A DNA stretch of 64,000 bases from Halomonas sp. SpR8 (GTDB lineage Bacteria; Pseudomonadota; Gammaproteobacteria; Pseudomonadales; Halomonadaceae). A program made the position numbers and the translations under genes. The DNA is taken from positions 186,001-250,000 of the forward strand of contig NZ_JAUAMC010000003.1 in NCBI RefSeq assembly GCF_031010195.1, given 5' to 3'. Below are positions 35,850 through 46,700 of the stretch, in pieces (position 1 is the first letter of the stretch; every line of letters begins with the position of its first letter). The notes under the pieces were generated by a model that ran no database searches, was not told the origin of the DNA, and saw nothing but the letters and a program-made list of their open reading frames with translations.

Positions 35850-37532
35850 TTATTCCTGGTCGGTCACCGCACCGGTACTGGCCGAGCTAACCAAGCGTGC
35901 ATACTTGGCCAGCACGCCCCGCTTATAGCGCGGCTCAGGCCGCTGCCACGCCGCCTTCCGGCGCATAAGTTCTTCTTCAGGCACACGCATGTCAATCGTA
36001 TCGGCCACGGCGTCAATAGTGATGATGTCGCCATCTTCCACCAGCGCCAGCGGGCCGCCGTCGAAGGCTTCCGGCGACACATGGCCGACCACAAAGCCAT
36101 GGCTACCGCCCGAGAAACGCCCGTCGGTAATCAGCGCCACGTCATTGCCGAGACCCCGGCCCATAATCGCGGATGTCGGCGTGAGCATTTCGCGCATTCC
36201 CGGGCCTCCTTTCGGGCCTTCGTAGCGAATCACCACGACATCGCCAGCGACCACAGTGCCATCATTGATGCGCGCCTGGGCCTCCTCTTCCGAGCCAAAT
36301 ACTCGCGCCGAGCCAGAGAAGCGCGTCCCCTCTTTGCCGGTAATTTTGGCGACTGCGCCTTCTGGGGCTAGGTTGCCGTAAAGCATACGCAGATGGCTTT
36401 CTGCTTTAATCGGATTACCCAGCGACGCAATGATCGGGGGCTCAGCAGGATAAGGCTCAACCTCAGCCAGGTTCTCTTCCAGCGTTTTACCGGTCACGGT
36501 CAAACATTCGCCGTTGAGCAAGCCCGCATCAAGCAGCATTTTCATCAGCGGCTGAATACCACCAATCGCCACCAGCTCGCTCATCATGTAATGGCCGCTG
36601 GGGCGCAGATCCGCCAGTACCGGTACGCGCTTACCAATCTCGGTGAAGTCGGCAAGGGTGAGTTCAACGCCAATGGTGCGCGCCATACCGATAAGGTGCA
36701 GCACCGCATTGGTGGAACCGCCGAGCGCAATCACCACAGTAATCGCGTTCTCAAACGCCTCGCGGGTCATGATATCGGAGGGCTTGATGTCGTCGGCCAG
36801 TAGCGCCAGCACCGCTTCGCCCGCGGCTTTACAGTCGTCACGCTTCTCTTGGGAGATGGCGTTCTGCGCCGAACTGCCCGGCAGGCTCATACCCAGTGCT
36901 TCAATGGCCGAGGCCATGGTGTTGGCGGTGTACATACCGCCACAGGAACCGGGGCCCGGAATGGCGGTTTCTTCGATGTTTTTAAGTTCGATCAAATCGA
37001 TATCGCCGCGTGAGTGCGCGCCCATGGCTTCAAACACGGAGACAATATCGGTGTGCCCTTTACCCGGCATAATGGTCCCGCCGTACACAAACACGCTGGG
37101 GCGGTTCAAACGCGCCAAGCCCATCAGGCAGCCCGGCATGTTCTTATCGCAGCCGCCAATCGCGACCAAGCCATCAAAGCCTTCGCAGCCCGCCACGGTT
37201 TCGATGGAGTCGGCGATCACTTCCCGCGACACCAGCGAGTACTTCATACCTTCGGTGCCATTGGCAATACCATCGGAAATGGTGATGGTATTGAAAATCA
37301 CACCCTTACCGCCGCCCGCATCGGCGCCATCACGGGCAAACTCGGCCAGTTCATTAATATGGCTATTGCAAGGCGTCACCATGCTCCAGGTAGAGGCAAT
37401 ACCTACCTGAGGCTTTTTGAAATCTTCATCACTAAAACCCACGGCGCGCAGCATGGCGCGGCTAGCGGCTTTGCCAGGGCCATCGACTACTTGAGCAGAG
37501 TGGCGGCGGGAATTATTGGTAGGGTCGGTCAT
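35850..37532 (-). CDS. ilvD: Dihydroxy-acid dehydratase
   Basis: 560 residues, the short IlvD type (E. coli IlvD is 616). Converts 2,3-dihydroxy-isovalerate or -methylvalerate to the 2-keto acids in valine, isoleucine and leucine synthesis. Fe-S ligand cysteines appear in [23 protein letters not shown] and [33 protein letters not shown] is the C-terminal family signature with the catalytic Ser. It stands alone, away from other ilv genes. Confidence 0.95.
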   Translation of the reverse strand: MTDPTNNSRRHSAQVVDGPGKAASRAMLRAVGFSDEDFKKPQVGIASTWSMVTPCNSHINELAEFARDGADAGGGKGVIFNTITISDGIANGTEGMKYSLVSREVIADSIETVAGCEGFDGLVAIGGCDKNMPGCLMGLARLNRPSVFVYGGTIMPGKGHTDIVSVFEAMGAHSRGDIDLIELKNIEETAIPGPGSCGGMYTANTMASAIEALGMSLPGSSAQNAISQEKRDDCKAAGEAVLALLADDIKPSDIMTREAFENAITVVIALGGSTNAVLHLIGMARTIGVELTLADFTEIGKRVPVLADLRPSGHYMMSELVAIGGIQPLMKMLLDAGLLNGECLTVTGKTLEENLAEVEPYPAEPPIIASLGNPIKAESHLRMLYGNLAPEGAVAKITGKEGTRFSGSARVFGSEEEAQARINDGTVVAGDVVVIRYEGPKGGPGMREMLTPTSAIMGRGLGNDVALITDGRFSGGSHGFVVGHVSPEAFDGGPLALVEDGDIITIDAVADTIDMRVPEEELMRRKAAWQRPEPRYKRGVLAKYARLVSSASTGAVTDQE

Positions 37533-37634
37533 TGGAGATCTCTCTTAGCGTTGTTCACGGTATCCGCATAGCTTGGCGATGCTACGGCGTTCGCGCAAGG
37601 CTAGAGGCCGTATAAGTAATGTTATTAAAAGTAA

Positions 37635-38153
37635 TTACTGCCAGGATCGTGCATCACGTGGCAAATCGCCTTTGGGATCATAGACCTCAAGCATATCGTT
37701 CTCTGTCAGCGTTTCAGTATAGAGAACGAGGTTAGTGCCTGAGCCGTATGCCAACGAAGGAAAAAGTATTCCCTTAGCCCCCTGCTCCAACACCATATCG
37801 CCTAATAGCCAGCTAGGCGGCTCAATACGCTGATTAAACCAATACTTACGCCAGTCACAGTTAAGCTCTTGCCACAGGCTATCCCATTTTGAGTTATAAC
37901 CTGATCGAAAATCGACAATACTAGTCACGCTGACCGTATAGCTAACAATCAGCCCAGGAGGCATTAATGCAGAAAGCTGTTTGTACTCCGCTAACGCGGT
38001 CTGTTTCTCAAGCGAGAGATATAACGCATCTACACCAACACGGTTCAGCCGCCCGCCATGCTCTCTCGCACCAGCCCCGCTGGTAGGTGAAAATGCCCAA
38101 CGTGGAACATGCACACGGTATGCCTGAGTTTTTAGCTCTGGCAGCAATATCAT
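37635..38153 (-). CDS. RES-domain toxin of a RES-Xre toxin-antitoxin pair
   Basis: 172 residues. RES family features: the early Arg in AYRVHVPRWAFSPTSGAGAREHGGRLNRVG, ALYLSLEKQTALAEY with the conserved Glu, and a late SLAYGSGTNLVLY region with the conserved Ser/Asn. RES toxins of other bacteria degrade NAD+ or ADP-ribosylate targets, causing growth arrest. It overlaps the upstream antitoxin by 4 bases (ATGA-type), so translation is coupled. The opposite-strand recC gene starts about 600 bases away. Confidence 0.92.
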   Translation of the reverse strand: MILLPELKTQAYRVHVPRWAFSPTSGAGAREHGGRLNRVGVDALYLSLEKQTALAEYKQLSALMPPGLIVSYTVSVTSIVDFRSGYNSKWDSLWQELNCDWRKYWFNQRIEPPSWLLGDMVLEQGAKGILFPSLAYGSGTNLVLYTETLTENDMLEVYDPKGDLPRDARSWQ

Positions 38154-38581
38154 CCCACCACACCCGCTTGTAGCGCCTGAACATAACGCAGCAGGTCATC
38201 TGCGCGTCCCTCACTTACGAGTTGCTCGGGTGTTTTATAGTCAAACGCACCAAGAGGTTCATTGCGAAACCAAAACAAGGCGTCATGAAAATCACCATTA
38301 ATATCTGCCGCAGCGCCGAGCACTCGAAGTGCATCCCGCAGATAACGTTGTAGTTTTTCCGCCCCCTGAGCACGTGAGATCGTCGTGCGGTGGACATTCG
38401 CGTGGGTGGCCAGCGTTTGGATATCGATACTCAATGCGCTGGCGAACAACCTTGGGTTAATCAGTGGGTGACGCTCTTCGCGAGCAACGCCCTTCAGGTC
38501 AGCCAAAAATCGCTCGAACGAGTCGGGCACCCGATACCCAGAAGGCTCATTGAGAGATTCTTTTACCGTGTCCATTGCCAT
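38150..38581 (-). CDS. Xre/MbcA/ParS-type antitoxin of the RES-Xre pair
   Basis: 143 residues from the ATG at 38581, which has AGGAGG six bases upstream; the open frame's TTG two codons earlier lies inside the spacer of that site. The N-terminal half has an Xre-like HTH (SIDIQTLATHANVHRTTISRAQG) and the C-terminal half the toxin-binding DUF2384 domain (LRVLGAAADINGDFHDALFWFRNEPLGAFDYKTPEQLVSEGRADDLLRYV). It neutralises the RES toxin and usually represses the operon promoter. Confidence 0.92.
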   Translation of the reverse strand: MAMDTVKESLNEPSGYRVPDSFERFLADLKGVAREERHPLINPRLFASALSIDIQTLATHANVHRTTISRAQGAEKLQRYLRDALRVLGAAADINGDFHDALFWFRNEPLGAFDYKTPEQLVSEGRADDLLRYVQALQAGVVG

Positions 38582-38773
38582 CGACAACCTCCTGCTACAC
38601 TTACACAGCCAATATGCAACTTATATGCATCACATATTCATCATAGCAGCTCTTATCTAGGATGCTAGGGATTCAAGCTTCAGAACTAAACTTATGGCAC
38701 CATACACTTAGCCACCGCCTTAGCCGTGAAGGAATCATCCACTCCGCTGCTCACCCATTAGGAAACATCGCGC

Positions 38774-41700
38774 ATGTCTGCAAACCCGCTGCTCTCACCA
38801 ACGCCGTTAACGCCGGGCTTTATGGTGGTACACGCCAATCGCCTGGAAGATTTGCGCGGTTTGGCAGTGGAGTGGATGCAGCGACACCCGCTTTCGCCGC
38901 TTGAGAATGAGACCATTCTGGTGCAGAGCAACGGTATCGGGCAGTGGCTGAAACTGGCATTGGCAGAAGACCCGGCCCAAGGTGGAGCGGGCATAGCGGC
39001 GGCGCTGAACGTGACGCTGCCCGCACGCTTTCTATGGCAAGCCTACCGCACGGTGCTGACCCACACGACGGCAGACACCGAGGCAGTTCCCGAAACCTCG
39101 CCATTTGATAAATCGCGGCTGATATGGCGCCTACTACGCCTGCTGCCCAGCCTTGCCGAGCAGGAAGCCTTTGCGCCACTAGCGCGCTTTTTAGAGGTCG
39201 ACCGCGACCAGCGCAAACACTATCAACTGGCCGAACGGCTAGCGGATCTGTTCGACCAGTATCAGGTCTACCGCGCCGACTGGCTGGACGCCTGGGCGAG
39301 AGGCAACGATGTACTCATCACCGCCCGTGGCGAAGCCCGCCCGCTGGAAGCACACCAGCTGTGGCAGCCCGCTTTATGGCGCGCACTGCGCGACGATGTG
39401 GCTAATACTCTAGGTGAGGCAGGCCTTAACAGCAGCCGCGCCCAGGTACACAGCCGTTTTTTGGACGCCGCCGTTCAGCTTGAAGGTCAGCAGTGCCCGT
39501 CCGGCCTACCCCGGCGGCTGATTATTTTCGGCATCTCATCGCTGCCGCAGCAAACGCTGGAAGCTTTGGCGGCGCTGTCGCGCTGCTGCCAAATTGTGCT
39601 CTGTGTGCACAACCCCTGCCAGTTCTACTGGGCAGATATTATCGAACACAAAGACCTGCTGCGCGCCAGCCGCTACCGCCAGCAACGCAAGGCAGGCATG
39701 CCCGATGCCTTGGATGTGTTGGGTACCGGTGACGCCAGCGATGCCCTGCACCTGCACGCCCAGCCACTGCTAGCAGCCTGGGGCAAGCAAGGGCGTGACT
39801 ACCTGCGCCTGCTCGATGAGCACGATGATTCGGGCAACTACCAAACCCTGTTCGAGCAGCAAGCGCTCCGTATTGATATGTTTGAGCCGTTTAGCAGCGA
39901 CGAACACAGTTGCCTACTCAGCCAGCTCCAAGATGATATCCGTGAGCTGCGCCCAGTCGCGGAAACTCAAACCCACTGGCCCGCGCTAGACCCGACCAGC
40001 GACGACTCTATCGTGTTTCATATCGCCCACGGCCCCCAACGGGAAGTGGAGATCCTTCACGATCAGCTGCTAGCCGCGTTCAGCGCCGATCCGGATCTGC
40101 GCCCCCGCGACATCATCGTCATGGTGCCGGATATCGACCGCTACGCGCCGCATATTGAAGCCGTATTCGGCCAGTACCGTTCCGCTTTCGGTAGCTATCA
40201 CTCGAAACCCGACGACCCGCGCTACATTCCCTACACGCTTTCTGATCAGGCCAGCCGCCACCGCCTGCCGATGATGATCGCGCTGGAAAAACTGCTGCGC
40301 CTGCCGGAGCTGCGCCTCTCGGTGAGCGACCTGTTAGACCTGCTGGAAGTCCCCGCCCTGCGCAGCCGATTTGGCATTGATGAACACGACCTACCCACCC
40401 TTAGCCGCTGGATTGAGGGCGCGGGGATTCGCTGGGGGCTTAATGCCGAACAGCGCACCCGGCTGGATCTACCCGAAGGCCTCACCCAGAACACCTGGGC
40501 GTTTGGCCTGCGCCGCCTGCTGCTGGGGTATACGGTAGGCAGCGCCGAAGCCTGGCAGGGCATCGAGCCGTTTGACGATATTGGCGGGCTGGAAGCCTCA
40601 CTAGCAGGGCCGCTGGCGAACCTGCTGGAGAAGTTGGAAAGCACCTGGGAGACCTTCTGCCAGCCTACCGACGCCGCCAGCTGGGTGGCCCGGCTGCGTG
40701 AACTGCTAGAGACCTACTTCCTCACCGACGACGCCCAAGAAAGCGTCATGCTCACCAAACTGGAGACAGCGCTACAGCAGCTGTTGGACAGCACCGAAGA
40801 GGCCGCGCTTTTTGATCCCCTGCCGCTCTCCATGGTGCGCGAACACTGGCTGGGGCAGATCGACGAGCACAGCCTTTCCCAGCGCTTCCTGGCTGGGGCA
40901 GTTAACTTCGCCACCTTAATGCCGATGCGCGCCATACCCTTCAAGCGGGTGTGCTTGCTGGGCATGAACGACGGCGAGTACCCGCGCTCCCAGCCGCCGC
41001 TGGATTTCGACCTGATGGGCAGCGACTACCGGCCCGGCGACCGCTCGCGGCGGGAAGACGACCGCTACCTGTTTCTTGAAGCGCTGCTCTCCGCCCGCCA
41101 ACAGCTTTACATCAGTTGGGTGGGCCGCAGTCAGATCGACAACAACCCCATGCCGCCCTCGGTACTGGTCGGCCAGCTGCGCGACCACCTTGAAGCGGGC
41201 TGGCGCACGCAACACGGCGAGCCGCTGCTCGAGGCCCTGACCACCGAGCATCCGCTACAGCCGTTTAGTCGCCGCTACTTTACTCAACAAGCCAGCGACT
41301 CCCCCGCCCAGGCACGCCTATTCACATACGCCCACGAGTGGCACGCCCTGCACGCACCGCGAAGCGAAAGCTCCCAAGGTTCGCAGCCATCGAAGCTAAA
41401 ACCGGACACCGAACAGCAGAGCACGTTAACCCTTGCCCAGCTAGGCAGCTTTCTGCGCGAACCGGCCAAAGCGTTTTTCAATCACCGCCTGGGCGTCTAC
41501 TTCGAGCAGGAAGAACTCACCCAGCTGGACGTTGAGCCCTTCACTCTGGATGGGCTGCAGAACTGGCAGTTGCAGGATCAGTTAATCGCCGCCCAACGCC
41601 ACGCCGTAGATAACGGCCAGCCGCGTATCGAAGCGCTGCACTTGGCACTGGAACGTTTTAAAGGTCAGGGCGTGCTGGCAGTGGGCGCCTTTGGCGAACG

Positions 41701-42373
41701 GATGCGCGAAGCACTGGCGGAGCCGATGGAGGCGCTGTTTGGTGCCTACGAAGAAGCCCTGCAAGAGTGGCCCCAAGTAGTGGCCGCACCTCAAGCAGTT
41801 TATGTGGAAGGAAGTGTTACGCTGGAAGATTGGTTGGGGGAGCTGCGCCAAGATGAGGCAGGCAATCACTGCCGCCTGCTACTGCTCAGCAGCAGCCTGG
41901 TCAGCCAGGGGCGTGGCCGCGGCCAATACCGTTGGCAGCACTTGCTGCGCCCCTGGGTCGCTCACTTAGCGGGCAATATTGAGCGGCCGATGACCACCCA
42001 GCTACTCTCAAAAGCAGGCCATGTACGGCTGGAGCCGCTAGAAGCCGACAATGCCCGCTACCAGCTAGAGGCGCTACTCAGCGCATGGTGTGATGGCATG
42101 CAGGCGCCGCTACCGCTGGCCCCCCAAGCCGCTTTCGCTTGGCTGGCCAAGTTGGGCACGCCAGAATCCGAGCCGGATAGCGACGCCTACGCCGCCGCCG
42201 AAACCGCCTACGAAGGCGGCCGTTTCCAAACCGGCGAAGTCGCCCAAAGCGCCTACCTCTCCCACCAGTGGCCCAGCTTTGAGCAGCTGTTTAGTGAGCG
42301 CGCCCTGGGCCACAGTTTCGCTACGCTGACCGAAGCGCTCTATGCGCCGCTGCATCGTTCAGTGAAGAGCTAG
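38774..42373 (+). CDS. recC: Exodeoxyribonuclease V subunit gamma (RecC)
   Basis: 1199 residues (E. coli RecC 1122). The N-terminal FMVVHANRLEDLRGLAVEWMQRHPLSPLENETILVQSNGIGQWL, the central HIAHGPQREVEILHDQLLAAF and PMRAIPFKRVCLLGMNDGEYPR blocks are characteristic. RecC is an inactive helicase homologue that recognises the Chi sequence and splits the DNA duplex in RecBCD. Its last 4 bases overlap the convergent pncB gene. It is separated from recB-recD by pncB, unlike E. coli where ptrA lies in that place on the same strand. Confidence 0.96.
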   Translation: MSANPLLSPTPLTPGFMVVHANRLEDLRGLAVEWMQRHPLSPLENETILVQSNGIGQWLKLALAEDPAQGGAGIAAALNVTLPARFLWQAYRTVLTHTTADTEAVPETSPFDKSRLIWRLLRLLPSLAEQEAFAPLARFLEVDRDQRKHYQLAERLADLFDQYQVYRADWLDAWARGNDVLITARGEARPLEAHQLWQPALWRALRDDVANTLGEAGLNSSRAQVHSRFLDAAVQLEGQQCPSGLPRRLIIFGISSLPQQTLEALAALSRCCQIVLCVHNPCQFYWADIIEHKDLLRASRYRQQRKAGMPDALDVLGTGDASDALHLHAQPLLAAWGKQGRDYLRLLDEHDDSGNYQTLFEQQALRIDMFEPFSSDEHSCLLSQLQDDIRELRPVAETQTHWPALDPTSDDSIVFHIAHGPQREVEILHDQLLAAFSADPDLRPRDIIVMVPDIDRYAPHIEAVFGQYRSAFGSYHSKPDDPRYIPYTLSDQASRHRLPMMIALEKLLRLPELRLSVSDLLDLLEVPALRSRFGIDEHDLPTLSRWIEGAGIRWGLNAEQRTRLDLPEGLTQNTWAFGLRRLLLGYTVGSAEAWQGIEPFDDIGGLEASLAGPLANLLEKLESTWETFCQPTDAASWVARLRELLETYFLTDDAQESVMLTKLETALQQLLDSTEEAALFDPLPLSMVREHWLGQIDEHSLSQRFLAGAVNFATLMPMRAIPFKRVCLLGMNDGEYPRSQPPLDFDLMGSDYRPGDRSRREDDRYLFLEALLSARQQLYISWVGRSQIDNNPMPPSVLVGQLRDHLEAGWRTQHGEPLLEALTTEHPLQPFSRRYFTQQASDSPAQARLFTYAHEWHALHAPRSESSQGSQPSKLKPDTEQQSTLTLAQLGSFLREPAKAFFNHRLGVYFEQEELTQLDVEPFTLDGLQNWQLQDQLIAAQRHAVDNGQPRIEALHLALERFKGQGVLAVGAFGERMREALAEPMEALFGAYEEALQEWPQVVAAPQAVYVEGSVTLEDWLGELRQDEAGNHCRLLLLSSSLVSQGRGRGQYRWQHLLRPWVAHLAGNIERPMTTQLLSKAGHVRLEPLEADNARYQLEALLSAWCDGMQAPLPLAPQAAFAWLAKLGTPESEPDSDAYAAAETAYEGGRFQTGEVAQSAYLSHQWPSFEQLFSERALGHSFATLTEALYAPLHRSVKS

Positions 42374-43551
42374 TCGCTCTTCTGATTCAGCGACAATACC
42401 CGCTTCGCCAGGGCGATCATTTCCGGATCGCCGGTGTTCTTTTCCGCCACATCGGAGAGTTTGATCACCGGAAGCCAGCCTTGTCCTTCTGGGCGCGCCT
42501 CGACCATTTTCACCACCATGTTCATCGGCTCGAAGCCCACATCGTTGGTGAAGTTGGTGCCAATACCAAACGCCATGCCGATGCGATCCTGGCAAAAGGC
42601 CTGGATACGCTCGACCCTCTCCGGCGTCAGCGCATCCGAGAAGATAATCGTCTTGCTCAACGGATTGATGCCCAGACGCTCATAGTGCGCGATGGTCTGG
42701 GAGGCAAACTCAAACGGATCACCACTATCGTGGCGAACACCATCGAACAACTTGGCGAACTTTTTATCGAAGCTGTCGAAAAAGGCTCGCGAGGTAAAGG
42801 TATCGGTCAAGGCAATGCCGAGATCACCACGATACACATCCACCCAATGCTCAAGCGCGAGGCTATTGGCCATTTTGAAACCAAAGCGCGCACCGTGGAA
42901 CATAAACCACTCGTGAGCGTGGGTGCCGATCGGCTTAACGCCGTGGCGCATGGCCAGCAGCACATTGCTGGTGCCGCTGAATGCCTCGCCGCCATAATGC
43001 CCAAGCGCGCCCACCACGCGGTCTTGAACATCATACGAGAAGCGTCGACGAGTACCGAACTCGGCAATCTTCAACCCTAAGCGGCGATAAAGCTCGATCT
43101 TCTCCTGAGCGCGCTGCTCAATCTGCGCATCGGCCTCCGGCGTGATCGAAATGTCGCGCAGCTGATACCAAAGCTCGCTGATCAACGCCATCAGCGGCAC
43201 CTCCCAGAGAATGGTGCGATACCACGGCCCTTCGATAATCACCGAAAGCTCGCTTCCCTGCTGCTCGATAATCACTTCGCTGGGGTTGTAGTGAAACCCG
43301 GCGAGGAAATCGAGATAGGTAGGGTCGAGATAAGGACAGGTGTTTTCGAGATAGCGCTTTTCATCATCGCCCAGGCGAAGTTCCGCCATCTTATCGACTT
43401 CGCGACGAAGCTCAGCGCCGAAGCCATCAGGAAACGCATGCTCGCCACGATTGATAAAGGCGTAGCGCGCATGGGCATAGGGAAAGCGTTTGATCACGGC
43501 GTTCTGCATCGTGATCTTGTAGAAGTCATTATCCAGCAGCGATGTCAGCAT
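42370..43551 (-). CDS. pncB: Nicotinate phosphoribosyltransferase
   Basis: 393 residues, the E. coli PncB type. SLLDNDFYKITMQNAV at the N-terminus, TSNVLLAMRHGVKPIGTHAHEWFM with the catalytic His, and DGVRHDSGDPFEFA near residue 270 binding the phosphoribosyl group. It makes nicotinate mononucleotide from nicotinate, PRPP and ATP in NAD salvage. It lies antisense between recC and recB and is divergent from recB across about 160 bases. Confidence 0.96.
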   Translation of the reverse strand: MLTSLLDNDFYKITMQNAVIKRFPYAHARYAFINRGEHAFPDGFGAELRREVDKMAELRLGDDEKRYLENTCPYLDPTYLDFLAGFHYNPSEVIIEQQGSELSVIIEGPWYRTILWEVPLMALISELWYQLRDISITPEADAQIEQRAQEKIELYRRLGLKIAEFGTRRRFSYDVQDRVVGALGHYGGEAFSGTSNVLLAMRHGVKPIGTHAHEWFMFHGARFGFKMANSLALEHWVDVYRGDLGIALTDTFTSRAFFDSFDKKFAKLFDGVRHDSGDPFEFASQTIAHYERLGINPLSKTIIFSDALTPERVERIQAFCQDRIGMAFGIGTNFTNDVGFEPMNMVVKMVEARPEGQGWLPVIKLSDVAEKNTGDPEMIALAKRVLSLNQKSD

Positions 43552-43710
43552 GAGATCCCATCGTTAGAGTGAACCGAAGCCGCCGGTAGCGTAAACTCAT
43601 TGCACCAAGTGTGGCTCGGCGACAAGATTATCAGGTGGCGGGGCTCTCATACAGTCTAGGCCCCATGTTGGGCCGATTTGCTTTCTATTGTCTGCTACTG
43701 GAGTTCAGTG

Positions 43711-46700
43711 ATGAGCCAGCCCGCCCCACTCAATCCATTGAGCCTCCCGCTCCACGGCAGCCGGTTGATAGAGGCAAGCGCAGGCACCGGTAAAACCTTC
43801 ACCATCGCACTGCTCTACGTGCGCTTGGTACTCGGCGGTCACAGTACGGAAGACGACACGGCCTTTGTGCGCCCGCTCACCCCGCCGGAAATTCTGGTCG
43901 TTACCTTTACCAACGCCGCCACCCAAGAGCTACGCGAACGGATCCGCAACCGGCTGGTAGAAGCAGCAGAAGTGTTTCGTAAGGGGCCAGACGCGAAGGA
44001 AGCAGGTCACGGAGAGGGTCTTTTGCCAGGGATGGCAAAAGTAGCGCCCAAGGATGGGTTCACAGCGCCCTCGCAGTGGCCTGCTTCCGAGCCTGCGGAC
44101 GATCCGTTGCTCCTAGAACTCCGCGACCAATATGCCCCCGCCACCTGGCCCGCCTGCTCGCGGCGCTTGGCCCTGGCCGCTGAATGGATGGACGAAGCCG
44201 CGGTTTCCACCATCCATAGCTGGTGCTACCGCATGCTGCGCGAACACGCCTTCGATAGCGGCAGCCTGTTCTCGCTCAATCTAGAGAACGACCAGCGCGA
44301 GCTTGAACAGGAAGTGGTGCGCGACTACTGGCGCAGCTTCTACTACCCGCTGGACAGCGACGCGCTAGGCATTGTCACCCGCTACTGGAAATCCCCGGAC
44401 GACCTGCACGCCCCGTTGCAACGGCTGCTGCCCGAAAGCGAAGCGCTGGGCGGCGCAAAGCCCGCACCCAGCGAAACTCTGGCCGCCACCCAGGCCGAAC
44501 GCAGCGCCCAGCTTAGCGAACTCAAAGCCCCCTGGCCCGCCTGGCTGGACGAACTGGTACCCGCCCTGGAAGAGGCCGCCAAAAGCAAAGCCTTCAAAGG
44601 CCAAAGCTTCAACGCCAAAAGCCGCGCCAACTGGCTAGGCGCCCTGCGCGAATGGTGCGAAAGCGATGCTGACCGCCCCGCACTCACCGACGCCGCCTGG
44701 AAACGCATGACGCCGGATGGCATGGCCGATATCTGGAAAGACGGCGCGCCACCCTGCCCGCAAGTTTGGCAAGCGCTGGCGCAACTACCACAAGTGTTGG
44801 ATGCCCTGCCCGAGCCCCGCAACGACCTGCTGATTCACGCCGTGCAGTGGTGCCGCGCCCGGCTGGAGCGCGAACAAGAGCGCCGCGCCGAAATGGGCCC
44901 CAACGACCTGCTCACCCATTTAGATCGCGCCCTAAAAGGCCCCAACAGAGACGCCCTGGCGGCGCAGATCCAGCGCCAGTTCCCTGTGGCACTGATCGAC
45001 GAGTTCCAAGACACCGACCCGATCCAGTACCGCATTTTTAACGCCGTGTATGACGTCGCCACGCCCCGTCGCGATAGCGCCATTCTACTGATCGGCGACC
45101 CCAAGCAGGCCATCTACGCCTTTCGCGGTGCGGATATCTTCACCTACCTGCAGGCCCGCCACGACACCGATGGCCGCCACGTCACGCTAGGCACCAACTT
45201 CCGCTCCAGCAAAGCGATGGTAAATGCGGTCAACCACTGCTTTAGCTATGCCGATAAGCACGACGCCGGGGCCTTTCTGTTCCGCGCTGATGGTGGCAAC
45301 AACCCGCTGCCGTTTAACCCCGTCAACGCCAAAGGCACCAAGGACTCGTTGGTACTCAACGGCCAACCGCTACCGGCGATGACCCTATGGCCCCTGGAAA
45401 GCGACGAGCCGCTCTCCAAAACCGCCTACCAAACCGAAATGGCCGAGCGCTTCGCCTCACAGATGGCCGCGCTATTGGAAGCAGGCCGCGAGTTGCAGGC
45501 GGGCTTTGCACCCGTTGTTGAACCTGGGGACGATAACGGAGAGCAATCGCTCACTCCGCTGGCCCCCTCGGATATGGCCGTGCTGGTCAACGGCCTGCAG
45601 GAAGCCCGGGCGATTCGCTTGGCGCTGGCCAGCCGGGGCATCAAGAGCGTGTACCTTTCCGATCACGACAAGGTGTTTAGCTCCCCCATCGCCCCGCAGC
45701 TGGCTATTTGGCTACGCGCCTGCGCCGAGCCCCAGGCCAACTCCCGTCAAGCGGAGGCCAAGCTACGTGCCGCCCTGGCCACGCCGGTGATTGGGCTCAG
45801 CCTTGAAGAGCTCGACCACCTCAACCAGAGCGAGCTGGCCTGGGAAGCGCGGGTTGAGCAGTTCAGCGACTACCACCGCTTGTGGCAGCGCCAAGGCGTA
45901 CTGCCACTGGTGCGCCGCCTGATGGTCGATTTTGATATCGCCGCCCGGCTGCTGGCCGAATTTGCCGAGGGTGAGCGTTTGCTAACCGACCTGCTCCACC
46001 TGGGCGAAATGCTTCAGCACGCCAGCCAAGAGCTGGATGGCGAACACGCGCTGATTCGCTTTCTGGCCGAGGCGATTGCCGACCCGGACAGCCACGGCGA
46101 CAGCCACAAGCTGCGCCTGGAGAGCGACGCCGATCTGGTCAAGGTCGTCACCATCCACAAATCCAAGGGGCTGGAGTACCCGCTGGTGTTCCTGCCGTTT
46201 ATCGCCAACCACCGCCCGGTCAGCGACAGCGACCTACCGCTACGCTGGCATGACAGCGAAGGCAAGCTGCAACTCAGCCTAAGCGCAGATGAAGCCACGC
46301 TGGCCACCGCCGACCGCGAACGCCTGGGCGAAGACCTGCGCAAGCTCTACGTCGCGCTCACCCGCGCCCGCCACGCCACCTGGCTGGGGCTGGCCCCGCT
46401 AAAAGGCAGCGAGAACAGCGCCATCGGCCACCTGATCAACGGCGGCAAGGCCATCGCCCCCAGCGGGTTTACCCAAGCGCTAGGCGAGCTAGTAAAAGGC
46501 AGCGATATCGCGCTAAACCCCGCCCCGGAACCCACTGCACTGCGCTTTACCCCCGCGCCAGAACAGCAGGCGCTAGGGCTGGCCCGCACCCCGCTGCGCC
46601 CCGCCCGAGAGCAGTGGTGGATCGCCAGCTACTCGGCGCTGCGCACCTCGGGGGCCATCTCCGGCGCGATACCGACAGCACAGCCAACACCCACGCCGGA

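Noticed and set aside
42481..43080. Long plus-strand ORF opposite pncB
   Set aside because: Antisense shadow of pncB.
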